Assembly: GCF_003346865.1 (NCBI RefSeq)
Contig: NZ_QDKL01000002.1
Coordinates: 930,001 to 994,000 of the forward strand
Source: Halobacteriovorax vibrionivorans
GTDB lineage: Bacteria; Bdellovibrionota; Bacteriovoracia; Bacteriovoracales; Bacteriovoracaceae
Direction: 5' to 3'
Length of the DNA: 64,000 nt
In this document: in pieces, positions 55,852-64,000 of the stretch
Layout: each line of letters begins with the position of its first letter
Numbering within the stretch: position 1 is the stretch's first letter
Program-made: the position numbers and the translations under genes
Notes under the pieces: generated by a model
What the model was told of the DNA's origin: nothing
Seen by the model: the letters and a program-made list of their open reading frames with translations, nothing else
Databases searched by the model: none

Positions 55852-57750
55852 TTAGTAAGAGCTTGGATTTAGGTTAAGAGGTACGTGAACAGCAACCTCA
55901 GCTCCACCTTTTGGTCTTGGAAATTGAATTGTTTTAAGGTGATTTGCAACACAGTTTTTAACACTGCGTGGCACGGCCTTATCAGCTTTCGTCACCTTAG
56001 CTCTTGTAACATTCCCTGATGCACCAATGACAAAGTCCATAGCAAGAACACCTGAAATGGCCTTTTGCTGAACATCTAATTCCTTTTGGTAGCAGTAACG
56101 GAATTGAGGAACGTTCTCCATTAGAATTCTCATAATATCATTACGATCCATTGATCCAAGAATAACTTCACGGTAAGGGACACCAGCAATATAAACTTTC
56201 TTTTTATGAACTAGTCCATCTGTACCAAACGAAGAAGAAAGTTTTCCACGAGTCTTACTACTTAGCGAACCAACCTCTGCTTTAACATCAGCCTTTTGAA
56301 CTTGGGCCGACTCACCCATTGAAAGAGCATTACTATCATCTTTAAAACTTTCAGTCGTACCAGCATCAGCAAAAGAACTTAGTGATCCGCCCTTTGCCAT
56401 CAAAGAGTTCATTGATGATGTGAAAGACGGTGACTTATATACATCGACTTTTCCTCTACTCTTTCTGTTATTAGAAAGCTTCTTAACTTTAGAGGCCTTC
56501 TTAGTTGTTCGAGAAGGTTTGCCTGCTTTTTTATTGGACTTTCTCACAACCTTTTTATCATTTGTTGGTCCCTTCTTAGGAGCAGCTTTTTTTGGAGTAG
56601 AATTTGAAGCCTTAGCAGTTCGGTCCCCCCTACTCTTTGAAGGCTTCTGCTCTTTAGGAGTATTTGAAACCTCTTGCTTAACTGGAGCCTTCTTTTGTAC
56701 TTTCTTTGGTGTTTCCTTCTTAATGACATTTTTCTTTTTAGTCACTCTAAGCTGTTTTGGCTTATATAAGATTTTTGCAATTCTTTCAGGAACTTTCTCT
56801 TTCTCAATCTCTTTATCGACTTGGAAGTTAAGCATTCCCCCCATAAAAACAGCGAATACTAGCACACAAAAAATCAGGTACTTTCTTAATTCCTTATCTC
56901 TTCTAAAGATTGGTGCCGATTTTACAATTGGAGGTGCTTCAGTACCTCTGATAAATACTTTTAAATTATCTTTTTCAAAAATATGAATATCATCACGACG
57001 TAATGAATTTTTAGCATTTTTATTATTTAAAAATGTACGATGTTCAAATCCAGGAATTCTTCCAACAGCAACATCATTTTTCTTTATATCTAATAGCTCA
57101 ACTTTATCTTTTTTTCCTAAATATGGAAATTCAATATCATTGCCACGTGGGTTCATTCCAACGAGATTATACTTTCCGTCTTTATGTGGAATATAATCGA
57201 GTCCAACAATCTTTCCATTAAAAAGAATGATTACTTCAGCAGCTTCTTTATCGACACTGTATTTAAAGATTGGATAAATCTCATCTGGTTCTTCAAAAAT
57301 ATACTCAGAGAACTTAACATTATCATCCATACTTAAAGGATAATTAACTTGGTAATCACTATCCTTTTGATTCTTTTGAATGACTTCATCGTTAAACTTA
57401 GGTTGTTTCGGTAAGTTTCTAACAACTTCTTGTGGATGTATTAATTGCTGAGGAGGTAGTTCACTACTTTCACCAAAGGTAAAAGAGTAATTACCAATTG
57501 TAATAGTCTCTCCCCCTCTAAGTTCACACGTTACGACTTCTTCATTATTTATTTTGACGGGATTCTTTGTCGACATACTATATATTGATGTCTTATCTTG
57601 TGCGAATTCAATAAGACAATGAATATCATCTATTCCTGCCCCTCTCATTCTTACATCACAAGAGTCACTTGCCCCTAGGATAATTCTATTCTTACGAGGT
57701 AGACGTATATCCTTTTTACCTTTTAAATAAAATGATCTTCCTTGATCCAC
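55852..57750 (-). CDS. gltG: GltG-like FHA / TM / AgmX-PglI-tail protein
   Basis: 632 aa. An N-terminal FHA domain (about 5-100; RIILGASDSCDVRMRG, IDDIHCLIE) would bind phospho-threonine partners in the cytoplasm. A single membrane helix lies at about 291-309 (YLIFCVLVFAVFMGG). A long Lys/Pro-rich periplasmic linker follows. The C-terminal ~95 residues match the AgmX/PglI (TonB-like) tail: FRYCYQKELDVQQKAISGVL, CVANHLKTIQFPRPKGG. This is the architecture of Myxococcus GltG, which couples the motor to periplasmic parts. Start GTG with GGGAG. It is the last gene of the operon. Confidence 0.88.
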   Translation of the reverse strand: MDQGRSFYLKGKKDIRLPRKNRIILGASDSCDVRMRGAGIDDIHCLIEFAQDKTSIYSMSTKNPVKINNEEVVTCELRGGETITIGNYSFTFGESSELPPQQLIHPQEVVRNLPKQPKFNDEVIQKNQKDSDYQVNYPLSMDDNVKFSEYIFEEPDEIYPIFKYSVDKEAAEVIILFNGKIVGLDYIPHKDGKYNLVGMNPRGNDIEFPYLGKKDKVELLDIKKNDVAVGRIPGFEHRTFLNNKNAKNSLRRDDIHIFEKDNLKVFIRGTEAPPIVKSAPIFRRDKELRKYLIFCVLVFAVFMGGMLNFQVDKEIEKEKVPERIAKILYKPKQLRVTKKKNVIKKETPKKVQKKAPVKQEVSNTPKEQKPSKSRGDRTAKASNSTPKKAAPKKGPTNDKKVVRKSNKKAGKPSRTTKKASKVKKLSNNRKSRGKVDVYKSPSFTSSMNSLMAKGGSLSSFADAGTTESFKDDSNALSMGESAQVQKADVKAEVGSLSSKTRGKLSSSFGTDGLVHKKKVYIAGVPYREVILGSMDRNDIMRILMENVPQFRYCYQKELDVQQKAISGVLAMDFVIGASGNVTRAKVTKADKAVPRSVKNCVANHLKTIQFPRPKGGAEVAVHVPLNLNPSSY

Positions 57751-57759
57751 GAGGTCTCC

Positions 57760-58020
57760 CTATCTAATTCGATCTAATCCCTTCATCATTTCAAGATGAA
57801 AATTAGGTTTCGATGGTAGTTTATTTTTAAATTGTCTAAGATAACGACTTGAAACAGTGATTTCGCCAGGAGCACCCAGCTCACCATCGACACTAATTTC
57901 GTCTAAATTAAATTTCTCAAACTTCTTGTACTTATAAATAACTTTATCGTTTACAGATTTTTGACCGAACGATGCTTGTGACAACAAGATAAATAAGGCC
58001 GTTGTTATAATTCTTTTCAT
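57760..58020 (-). CDS. Small exported protein in the gltF position
   Basis: 86 aa with a signal peptide (MKRIITTALFILLSQASFG). The mature part is short, basic and without Cys. It lies between the gltE-like and gltG-like genes, the place gltF has in Myxococcus, and overlaps the gltE-like gene by 4 bp (ATGA). Sequence similarity to GltF cannot be judged by eye, so identity is by position only. Confidence 0.7.
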   Translation of the reverse strand: MKRIITTALFILLSQASFGQKSVNDKVIYKYKKFEKFNLDEISVDGELGAPGEITVSSRYLRQFKNKLPSKPNFHLEMMKGLDRIR

Positions 58021-58916
58021 ATTGTTAACCCTTTAATCTGCTGAAAGATTGTTTTATCTTTTGCATTTAAATCCATATCTTCGATATCTTCTCTTACCCT
58101 CTTAGCGTGTTCGCTTTTAAGTTGCTTTAGAGAATAATATAAAGCGATTTTAAGACTTGGAATTTCAAAGTAATCAGAATTCATTTCTTTTAAAATCGTA
58201 TAAGCAAACTTAGGTTTCCCATCAAACAAATAAGAATAAACCAGCGAATTTATCACATCGCGATCTTTTTTATTAACGCGATATAAGTTCTTAAGCATTG
58301 CTGTTGATTTACTATAAAGCCCATACTTGATGTATATATTTGAAAGATTAAACATTGCTGTCTTATTGTTTCTCTTAATTAAAAGAACTTGTTTAAAAGC
58401 TGCAATGGCCTTGCGATCTTTACCTTCATCAACTGAGATAACACCGATATTATTAATAGCTGGAATATACTTACTATTTAAAGCGACAGCTTTATTAAAA
58501 TATACCTTCGCTAATCTCTTATTACCTGTTTTATATGAGCAAATCCCCTGCTGATTCCAATATGCAGGATTCTTCTTATTTTTTTCATAAAGAGCGTCAA
58601 GCTTCGCGAGTCCTTCTTTTGTATTTCCAAGATAACAAAGTCCAACTAGGCCTGTTTTCTTCTCATCAATGCTTTCTAATCTTTCCTTAGACACCTTATC
58701 TAAAGATTCATCCTCTAAAACATCATCAACTAGATCATTAATAAGGTGATAATCGGCATCAGCATTATAACGAACTTGCTTCTTCGGTTTAAAATCTTCA
58801 TTTGATAGGTTTTCAATTTGCTCAGCTTCTTCGCCACCTAATTTCTGTACAGTCTTTCCACCAGAGGCGCATGATGCCAAAAGTAATATCAAAAGAGAAA
58901 TATTTAAAAACTTCAT
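58017..58916 (-). CDS. gltE: GltE-like TPR lipoprotein
   Basis: 299 aa. A lipoprotein signal (LLILLLASC, Cys16) places it in the periplasm, probably on the outer membrane. Several tetratricopeptide repeats follow (AKVYFNKAVALNSKYIPAIN, KAIAAFKQVLLIKRNNKTAM), protein-binding helical pairs. It sits between the large TPR gene and the gltF-position gene, as gltE (aglT) does in Myxococcus. Its start shares one base with the preceding stop (TAATG), so the two are coupled. Confidence 0.82.
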   Translation of the reverse strand: MKFLNISLLILLLASCASGGKTVQKLGGEEAEQIENLSNEDFKPKKQVRYNADADYHLINDLVDDVLEDESLDKVSKERLESIDEKKTGLVGLCYLGNTKEGLAKLDALYEKNKKNPAYWNQQGICSYKTGNKRLAKVYFNKAVALNSKYIPAINNIGVISVDEGKDRKAIAAFKQVLLIKRNNKTAMFNLSNIYIKYGLYSKSTAMLKNLYRVNKKDRDVINSLVYSYLFDGKPKFAYTILKEMNSDYFEIPSLKIALYYSLKQLKSEHAKRVREDIEDMDLNAKDKTIFQQIKGLTI

Positions 58917-61744
58917 TACTGATTCCCCCTCTTATCCATTAAGACAGCACCTGTCATCGATGGAAGGCTTAACCCCTGTCGAGAAAGTGTTCCAAAGTTT
59001 ACTGTTAGAACATCATTCTTATTAATCAAAGAATCTAGTTCTCTTTTTAATTGTCTTGATTTTGAAGCGAGGTTTGCTGATACATTTTGCATACTTCCCT
59101 TAAAAGAGTTTACATATTCCTGAGACTTCCCAGTCGGTGTAAAAGTAGCGACATCTTTTGAGAACTTATCATATGAACTAATAAGTAATGAGTAACTCTT
59201 AACCATCGCTTCACCAGATCCCATGGCCACAATCTTTGTTACTTGATTCTGGATACTTTCAAGACGTGCAAACTTGCCTTTCATAGTGTTATTGAATTTA
59301 TTCTCAGGGAAGCTTAACTCAATTGCATTAAAGCTATTAACAGCTCTTTCTACATCTGCAACTTCAGCTAGGGCAACTTCATCGATCGTCTCAATTGCAA
59401 GTTTTTTCTTATTTTTAACCCTACGATAAATATAATTAAGCTCATTGTTGTAACGAGAGCTATTACCTTGTTCACGAGATAACTTTGCTAACTTTCCAAC
59501 ATATTCAGACTTACGATATAGATTTTTTGTATATGCTGACAATCTTTCACGATAAATCTTATCTGCATTAGTAATTTGTTTAAAGTCTATATAGTAGTCA
59601 AAGATTTGTTCATAAGAAGCTAGCATCGTTGAATTATTAAATCGACATTTTGATTGTTGATCGACAAATGCTACGGCCTTTGAATCATTACGAGTTGCTA
59701 GTCCCATAACGATATAGTTCTTTAGAAGTTTTTCTTTATTCTTATTATTGATACCACATGTCTTACCAAGTAACTTTTGTGTTAATAACATTCCATCAGC
59801 AACTCTCTGTCTCAAAAATAGTTCACTTATAATACTATTAAAAGATTCATAGAATTTTACTAATTCAGTAGTGGTCATTTCTTCAATTGCTCGATCCAAC
59901 CATTTAGCAGTTAGGCCGACATTTCCTGACTCATAAAAAAGAACGGCAATATTATAAGCAGCATTTCTCTTAGCATCTGCGGTACTTTCTGGATCTTTAT
60001 AAATGAAGAGATATCCCTTTAACGCAGTGATCTTATCACCACTTTTATTGGCCTTTTGAATATCTGAAAATTGTGCAACAAGAATAATCTTATTTAGATG
60101 ATTTACAAATCCTCTCTTTAAAGGAATTCCCTGGCCTTTTAGCTCCCCAACAAAAGACATAAGTCCCTTTTTATTTTTTTGGGTTTTATACATGTCTACA
60201 ATACGGCCAATCATTGCTTCATTTTTAGATATATTTCTTGGATTCTCTTTAGCATACACAAAGAATGTCTGTTTTGCTTTTTCAACATCTTTCTTTTCAT
60301 CTACGTAGAAAGAAAATAGTTTTTCTACTGCTTTATTCTTTTTCGACTTAGATTCTTCTGTTTTGATATAGTTTGTGAAGATTGTTTCAAAGTACTTATT
60401 ACGTGTTGATTTAGAAATCTTACGATCATTTAGGACAATCATCATCCCCGCTAGAGATCTTTTATAATAAGTTGAACCTGGTTGAGCAGTAGATAAGACT
60501 TTATCATACATATAAAGTGCCTCAGGATATTCATTAGCTGCATAATATGACTCACCAGCAAAAAAGAGTGCTCTTTCACTTAGCTTAGGATCAATTTGTT
60601 GTGAAATAAAATATAATTCAGCAGCCGTTTTCCCTTTAGACTTCATTACCTTGGGACGCTTCTTATTATGAGACATCTCTAATTCTTTTTGGAGTTGTGC
60701 GGCTCTTTTCGTAACAAAATATAGTGCTTCTTTCTTTTGTTCTGCATTTAATGGCGACTTTGTTATCGCTCTTGCATATCTAAGGAAATATGAATTATTC
60801 CCATATTTATCGTAAATCATTAATAGCTGAACTAATGACATTGCTTTATACTTCGGATTTTTGCCATTGAATGCTCTTCCAAACATATCTGCAGCTTGAG
60901 AATATTTTTGTTTTCCTATAAGGATCATTCCCATGTCATAGAAATTTTTCTCGGCATCTGTATTTTGATTCTGATAAAACTTCAGGGCCTTATTTGTTTT
61001 ACCGCTTTCTGCGTAGAAGTAACCGACATCACGTGATGCCATATCTTGTTTATCTATATATTTAGGACTCTTAGAAAGTTCAAAAACCTGCTCCATTTGC
61101 TTTACCGCAGTATTTTTTCGCCCTACCCTAAAGTTTGACCATGCAAGGTTATAAAGATACTTCGTATACCATTTATCGTCTCTAATTTTACCAATTGCTG
61201 TATTGTAATACTGTCTAGATTTATTAAAATCACCTTCACGATAGTAAATATCACCTAGAGCGAGTCGAGACTTAGTTTCGATGAAGTCACCTTTGGGAGC
61301 TGATCTTACTGATTTTACAAATAACGACTTTGCATCTTCCATGTTAACATTCTCTAATTCATTATAAGCAAGAATGTAGTAGATATGAGAGCGGGCCCTT
61401 CTGTTAGGTTTTTTCTTTAAAATAGAAATACCTATTCCACGAGCTTTCTTATAGTATGAGTCAGAAACCGAAAAAAACTTTTTTCTATCGATTTGATTCT
61501 TTTGTTTTGGAGTTAGTTTAAAAAAGTTTTCATTTTCTTGTTCACGAATGATACGACCTTTTTCAAGGTTTAGTTCGGCCATTCTAAGATCTAAAGTATT
61601 ATCCCTCTTTGTATAACGCTTCATTCTACTGATTTCTTTAAGTTCCATATCGATAACAGAGACGATACGGTCTCTTTTTGGACTTAATTTAATTCCATAG
61701 GAACTGAAGCTTATAAGAGATGCTAGTAATAATACTTTAATCAT
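58916..61744 (-). CDS. gltD: GltD-like large TPR protein
   Basis: 942 aa from ATG 61744, which shares one base with the previous stop (TAATG) and has GGAG at 8-base spacing; a GTG nine bases upstream is also in frame. A signal peptide (about 1-17) precedes a long array of tetratricopeptide-like repeats over most of its length (ARSHIYYILAYNELENVNME, RALFFAGESYYAANEYPEAL, YKAMSLVQLLMIYDKYG), so it is a periplasmic scaffold. Size, location and neighbours match GltD (AgmU) of Myxococcus, the largest periplasmic gliding protein. Sequence identity is likely low outside the repeats. Confidence 0.82.
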   Translation of the reverse strand: MIKVLLLASLISFSSYGIKLSPKRDRIVSVIDMELKEISRMKRYTKRDNTLDLRMAELNLEKGRIIREQENENFFKLTPKQKNQIDRKKFFSVSDSYYKKARGIGISILKKKPNRRARSHIYYILAYNELENVNMEDAKSLFVKSVRSAPKGDFIETKSRLALGDIYYREGDFNKSRQYYNTAIGKIRDDKWYTKYLYNLAWSNFRVGRKNTAVKQMEQVFELSKSPKYIDKQDMASRDVGYFYAESGKTNKALKFYQNQNTDAEKNFYDMGMILIGKQKYSQAADMFGRAFNGKNPKYKAMSLVQLLMIYDKYGNNSYFLRYARAITKSPLNAEQKKEALYFVTKRAAQLQKELEMSHNKKRPKVMKSKGKTAAELYFISQQIDPKLSERALFFAGESYYAANEYPEALYMYDKVLSTAQPGSTYYKRSLAGMMIVLNDRKISKSTRNKYFETIFTNYIKTEESKSKKNKAVEKLFSFYVDEKKDVEKAKQTFFVYAKENPRNISKNEAMIGRIVDMYKTQKNKKGLMSFVGELKGQGIPLKRGFVNHLNKIILVAQFSDIQKANKSGDKITALKGYLFIYKDPESTADAKRNAAYNIAVLFYESGNVGLTAKWLDRAIEEMTTTELVKFYESFNSIISELFLRQRVADGMLLTQKLLGKTCGINNKNKEKLLKNYIVMGLATRNDSKAVAFVDQQSKCRFNNSTMLASYEQIFDYYIDFKQITNADKIYRERLSAYTKNLYRKSEYVGKLAKLSREQGNSSRYNNELNYIYRRVKNKKKLAIETIDEVALAEVADVERAVNSFNAIELSFPENKFNNTMKGKFARLESIQNQVTKIVAMGSGEAMVKSYSLLISSYDKFSKDVATFTPTGKSQEYVNSFKGSMQNVSANLASKSRQLKRELDSLINKNDVLTVNFGTLSRQGLSLPSMTGAVLMDKRGNQ

Positions 61745-63135
61745 TATTGACACTCCGATCGAAGAGCAAATACATAGTCACCCATTTCATCGGCCCAAAA
61801 TTCACCGTTGAATGACCAGAAGTATTGCTTCGAATTTCTTTTTAAATATTTAATATCGCCACGTGCACCTGTATCTGTAATCCCACTATACAACTTAGCC
61901 TTTCTTGCATTTAAAGCTTCAAGTCTTAAATAACTTAGACCGATGAATGATTTTTCAAGTTGTGCTGAAACTAACTTAAAAGTTCTCTTAGTATATGAAC
62001 CAATAAGTTTTTGTTGAAGCATCAGAGAGTCTTTAAGGTTTATAGCAAGAATCTTTCTAAGGCGACGATTACGTACTTTTTTGATATTTGATATTTCTCT
62101 TAAGCCAGCTTTATAACTTTGAAAAAGCTGTATAAATGCTGGGTCTTTAGAAACATTTCTAAGGACTTTATTTGTTAAAGGATCATAGTATTTCTTTCCA
62201 TCAACAAATGAATTAATAAAGTTAAAATACCATTCAAGAGAATGTTTACGGGCAATCATCTTATCGATGACTTGTTTAGATTTATCAAACTCCGCATAGT
62301 GATCATCAATGATCTTAGACATATCATCGTATAAACAAAGTTTAAAATAACTCAAAGCCTTTAAAACATTAATTTCTGGATTAACAATATAGTTAAGTAC
62401 CGGTGCTTTATATGTAACTAACTTACCAAGCGTTCTATTGTAGTCACCCTTGTAATAACTATTCCAAGCCTCCTCAATTAAAAGCTCAGGCCAAATATAT
62501 GATCTCTTATCGACATCAATGAATGATAATTCTGCATCATCTAACTTTTTCTGCTCATATTTAACACGAGCAATACCTGCTAAACAATAGTCATGATTTA
62601 TTTGTAATTGTCTGGCCCTCACCTCATCATCACTTGAAGTGGACATATCAACACATCTTTCAAAAGCTGAAATAGCGGCGCGGAAACCTCGTTGCATTGT
62701 AAACGCCATCCCTTCGAGATGAAGAGAGAATGCTTTTACAGGATGCCCTGCTGGAATAGTTCCATTTAATGTTTGTAGGGCCTCTTTATACTTTCTTCTC
62801 TTTAATAGTTTTTTTGCAAGTAAGTACTTTAAAGTCGGCGAATCAATCTTGCTAAGATATTGCTCAGGTAAAAGAACAAATTGTCTATCACCTACTTTGG
62901 AGACAACCTTTTCAAAAAGTCTTTCAAAGTCTTTATTAGTACGTCCCTTATATGTAACCAAGTACTCTTTCACATATGGAACAGCAGTATGATACATTTC
63001 CTTTTCGATTAGGAGTTTAATAATATGGGGATATCGTGCGATGCGATTTCGAGATTTGGTTAAGTCTGTCCAAATAGACTCGAGAGCAAAGACTTGCCCC
63101 ATGAGTAAAAATGCAATGATCGATTTCTTTAACAC
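61744..63135 (-). CDS. GltC-like TPR periplasmic protein
   Basis: 463 aa with a signal peptide (MLKKSIIAFLLMGQVFA). The middle part has tetratricopeptide-like helical repeats (KYLLAKKLLKRRKYKEALQT, AISAFERCVDM); the C-terminal 150 residues are helical and basic. In Myxococcus GltC is the TPR protein that goes with the GltA/GltB barrels; here it stands between a barrel gene and the gltD-like gene, so GltC is the best guess. The start is GTG with AAGGG eight bases upstream. Confidence 0.72.
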   Translation of the reverse strand: MLKKSIIAFLLMGQVFALESIWTDLTKSRNRIARYPHIIKLLIEKEMYHTAVPYVKEYLVTYKGRTNKDFERLFEKVVSKVGDRQFVLLPEQYLSKIDSPTLKYLLAKKLLKRRKYKEALQTLNGTIPAGHPVKAFSLHLEGMAFTMQRGFRAAISAFERCVDMSTSSDDEVRARQLQINHDYCLAGIARVKYEQKKLDDAELSFIDVDKRSYIWPELLIEEAWNSYYKGDYNRTLGKLVTYKAPVLNYIVNPEINVLKALSYFKLCLYDDMSKIIDDHYAEFDKSKQVIDKMIARKHSLEWYFNFINSFVDGKKYYDPLTNKVLRNVSKDPAFIQLFQSYKAGLREISNIKKVRNRRLRKILAINLKDSLMLQQKLIGSYTKRTFKLVSAQLEKSFIGLSYLRLEALNARKAKLYSGITDTGARGDIKYLKRNSKQYFWSFNGEFWADEMGDYVFALRSECQ

Positions 63136-63146
63136 AACAGCTTCCC

Positions 63147-63860
63147 TTAAATATCAAATTGAACAGAAAAAGTTAGATCAATATTTGAATATAGTTGATC
63201 TGACTCTGATCCCGCTTCTCTAGCAGGTGCCGCTTGATATAAGATTCCGTTAATATCTGCTCTAACACTCCAAGAAGTGTTTACATAAAACTTAGATGAA
63301 ACATTCCACATTAATCCAGTATGCGACTCATCAACCGTTAGGCCAGGGTTTGGTGAACCAGCTCTAACTTCAGGCCCATTATTTGTTTCGTTCAGTTTTG
63401 CAAAACCAAGACCGAAGATCCAATCAACATAGACAATAGAGTTAAATGTATTAATTTTCGAATAAAATGGTGACCACAGGGCCATCGCACCGATGTAATC
63501 ATTTACAATGCGACGAAATGGAATAGACCCACTTCCTCCTCCATTACTATTACGTACTGAAGCGGCCGTATCATTTTCTTCACCTGAGTTAGAAGCGTAA
63601 ATAAACTCTGCCCCCCACTCTTCATGAAAGAAATAACCAGCTCTTAATTGTAGAGATGTAGAATCAACGAAAGCACCTGATAGTGTTTTCCCAAAACCTC
63701 CACTAACGTAGAAACGATTTACCTTTTTAAATTTACGATTTTGTAAAACATAAATTTCTTTATCTTTATCAAGCCATGAAAAATTATAAAGATCCGTTTC
63801 TGCCGCGAAAGTTTTCATCGTTAGAAAAGTTAAAAATAATACAAAGATCATCCTAATCAT
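63147..63860 (-). CDS. Outer-membrane beta-barrel, myxo-type (GltA/GltB-like)
   Basis: 237 aa with a signal peptide (about 1-19, ...TMKTFA). The mature protein is a short barrel of about eight to ten strands (KVNRFYVSGGFGKTLSGA, LRAGYFFHEEWGAEFIYAS), with the pattern of the 'outer membrane beta-barrel' family common in Myxococcus and Bdellovibrio. GltA and GltB of Myxococcus are barrels of this kind and form the outer-membrane part of the gliding complex. AGGA precedes the ATG. It heads the six-gene operon. Confidence 0.8.
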   Translation of the reverse strand: MIRMIFVLFLTFLTMKTFAAETDLYNFSWLDKDKEIYVLQNRKFKKVNRFYVSGGFGKTLSGAFVDSTSLQLRAGYFFHEEWGAEFIYASNSGEENDTAASVRNSNGGGSGSIPFRRIVNDYIGAMALWSPFYSKINTFNSIVYVDWIFGLGFAKLNETNNGPEVRAGSPNPGLTVDESHTGLMWNVSSKFYVNTSWSVRADINGILYQAAPAREAGSESDQLYSNIDLTFSVQFDI

Positions 63861-64000
63861 TTTAGCGTCCTGCCTTTCAAATAGTTGGATTTACAGAGAT
63901 TATTTTAACATAAGATGTTAAGTACTAATTAAGTCGCTTATTGGTGGCATAAATTTCCATACAAACAAGATGAACAGTGCTTAATTCTTTTTCCGACCAA
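63861..64000. other. Upstream region of the glt-like operon with a 7-3-7 palindrome
   Basis: There is no gene in these 140 bases. TTAACAT-AAG-ATGTTAA (63905-63921) is a perfect inverted repeat about 45 bases upstream of the barrel gene. On the minus strand, TAAAAT-type -10-like sequence overlaps its end. It is the likely promoter and operator region of the operon; the true promoter may lie further left of the window edge. Confidence 0.45.

Noticed and set aside
56420..56986. 188-codon plus-strand ORF inside the gltG-like gene
   Set aside because: It is antisense to the Lys/Pro-rich linker; the Phe/Leu-rich translation is a mirror of the AAA/AAG codons, with no ribosome-binding site.

Overview
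The window is a stretch of low-GC chromosome (roughly 36-38% by eye) that most resembles a predatory bacterium of the Bdellovibrionota, of the Bacteriovorax/Halobacteriovorax type. The main evidence is a Glt/Agl-type gliding machinery (TolQ/TolR motor genes, TPR proteins, an FHA protein with an AgmX/PglI-like tail, and a myxo-type outer-membrane barrel). Many secreted proteins of unknown function and ordinary Gram-negative envelope genes fit this. The placement is inferred from gene content, since no rRNA gene is present.

Layout. 0-6 kb: an SH3/beta-barrel protein, two small conserved-looking ORFs, trmB, and a dnaG-rpoD pair. 6-11 kb: a SWIM-SNF2 helicase, an inositol-monophosphatase-like protein and a mutarotase-fold protein that has lost its catalytic residues. 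11-19 kb: metF-metH (B12-dependent methionine synthesis), a glycosyltransferase and an MsbA-like exporter. 19-24 kb: a lipoprotein amidohydrolase behind two small HTH proteins, an EEP-family hydrolase, psd and an HtrA protease. 24.7-30.8 kb: one tightly coupled minus-strand operon joining a YejB/YejE-type peptide importer (no ATPase of its own) to a BtuF-BtuD-BtuC-like importer, plausibly for the cobalamin that MetH needs. 30.9-35.5 kb: small exported or unknown proteins, lepB, a three-repeat cysteine protein, a CheY-like receiver, and a 630-bp non-coding stretch full of hairpins. 35.5-38 kb: a repeat-rich intergenic region, then groEL/groES. 38-46.7 kb: a ClC transporter, then a run of five exported, mostly cysteine-containing proteins that I cannot assign to any family. 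46.7-51.6 kb: polA, a free-methionine-sulfoxide reductase, an RDD protein, trxA and gmhA, ending in a 111-bp tandem repeat.

51.9-63.9 kb is the gliding region. An AglR/Q/S-like motor operon on the plus strand faces a minus-strand operon in the order barrel - TPR - TPR - TPR lipoprotein - small secreted protein - FHA/TM/AgmX-tail protein. This matches the Myxococcus gltA/B-C-D-E-F-G order. An outer-membrane protein and a LolA-like periplasmic protein lie between the two.

The most unusual signals are: (1) two loci where a terminator-like hairpin is merged with a start codon (20820-20869 and 43561-43589); (2) the uncharacterised secreted-protein cluster, which has terminators between its genes; (3) the structured non-coding region at 33.2-33.8 kb with twin hairpins carrying identical 7-nt loops; (4) a dispersed, tandemly arranged repeat found at both 35.7 kb and 51.5 kb; (5) the compact glt-like operon. 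Coordinates were read by hand, and no database search was possible.
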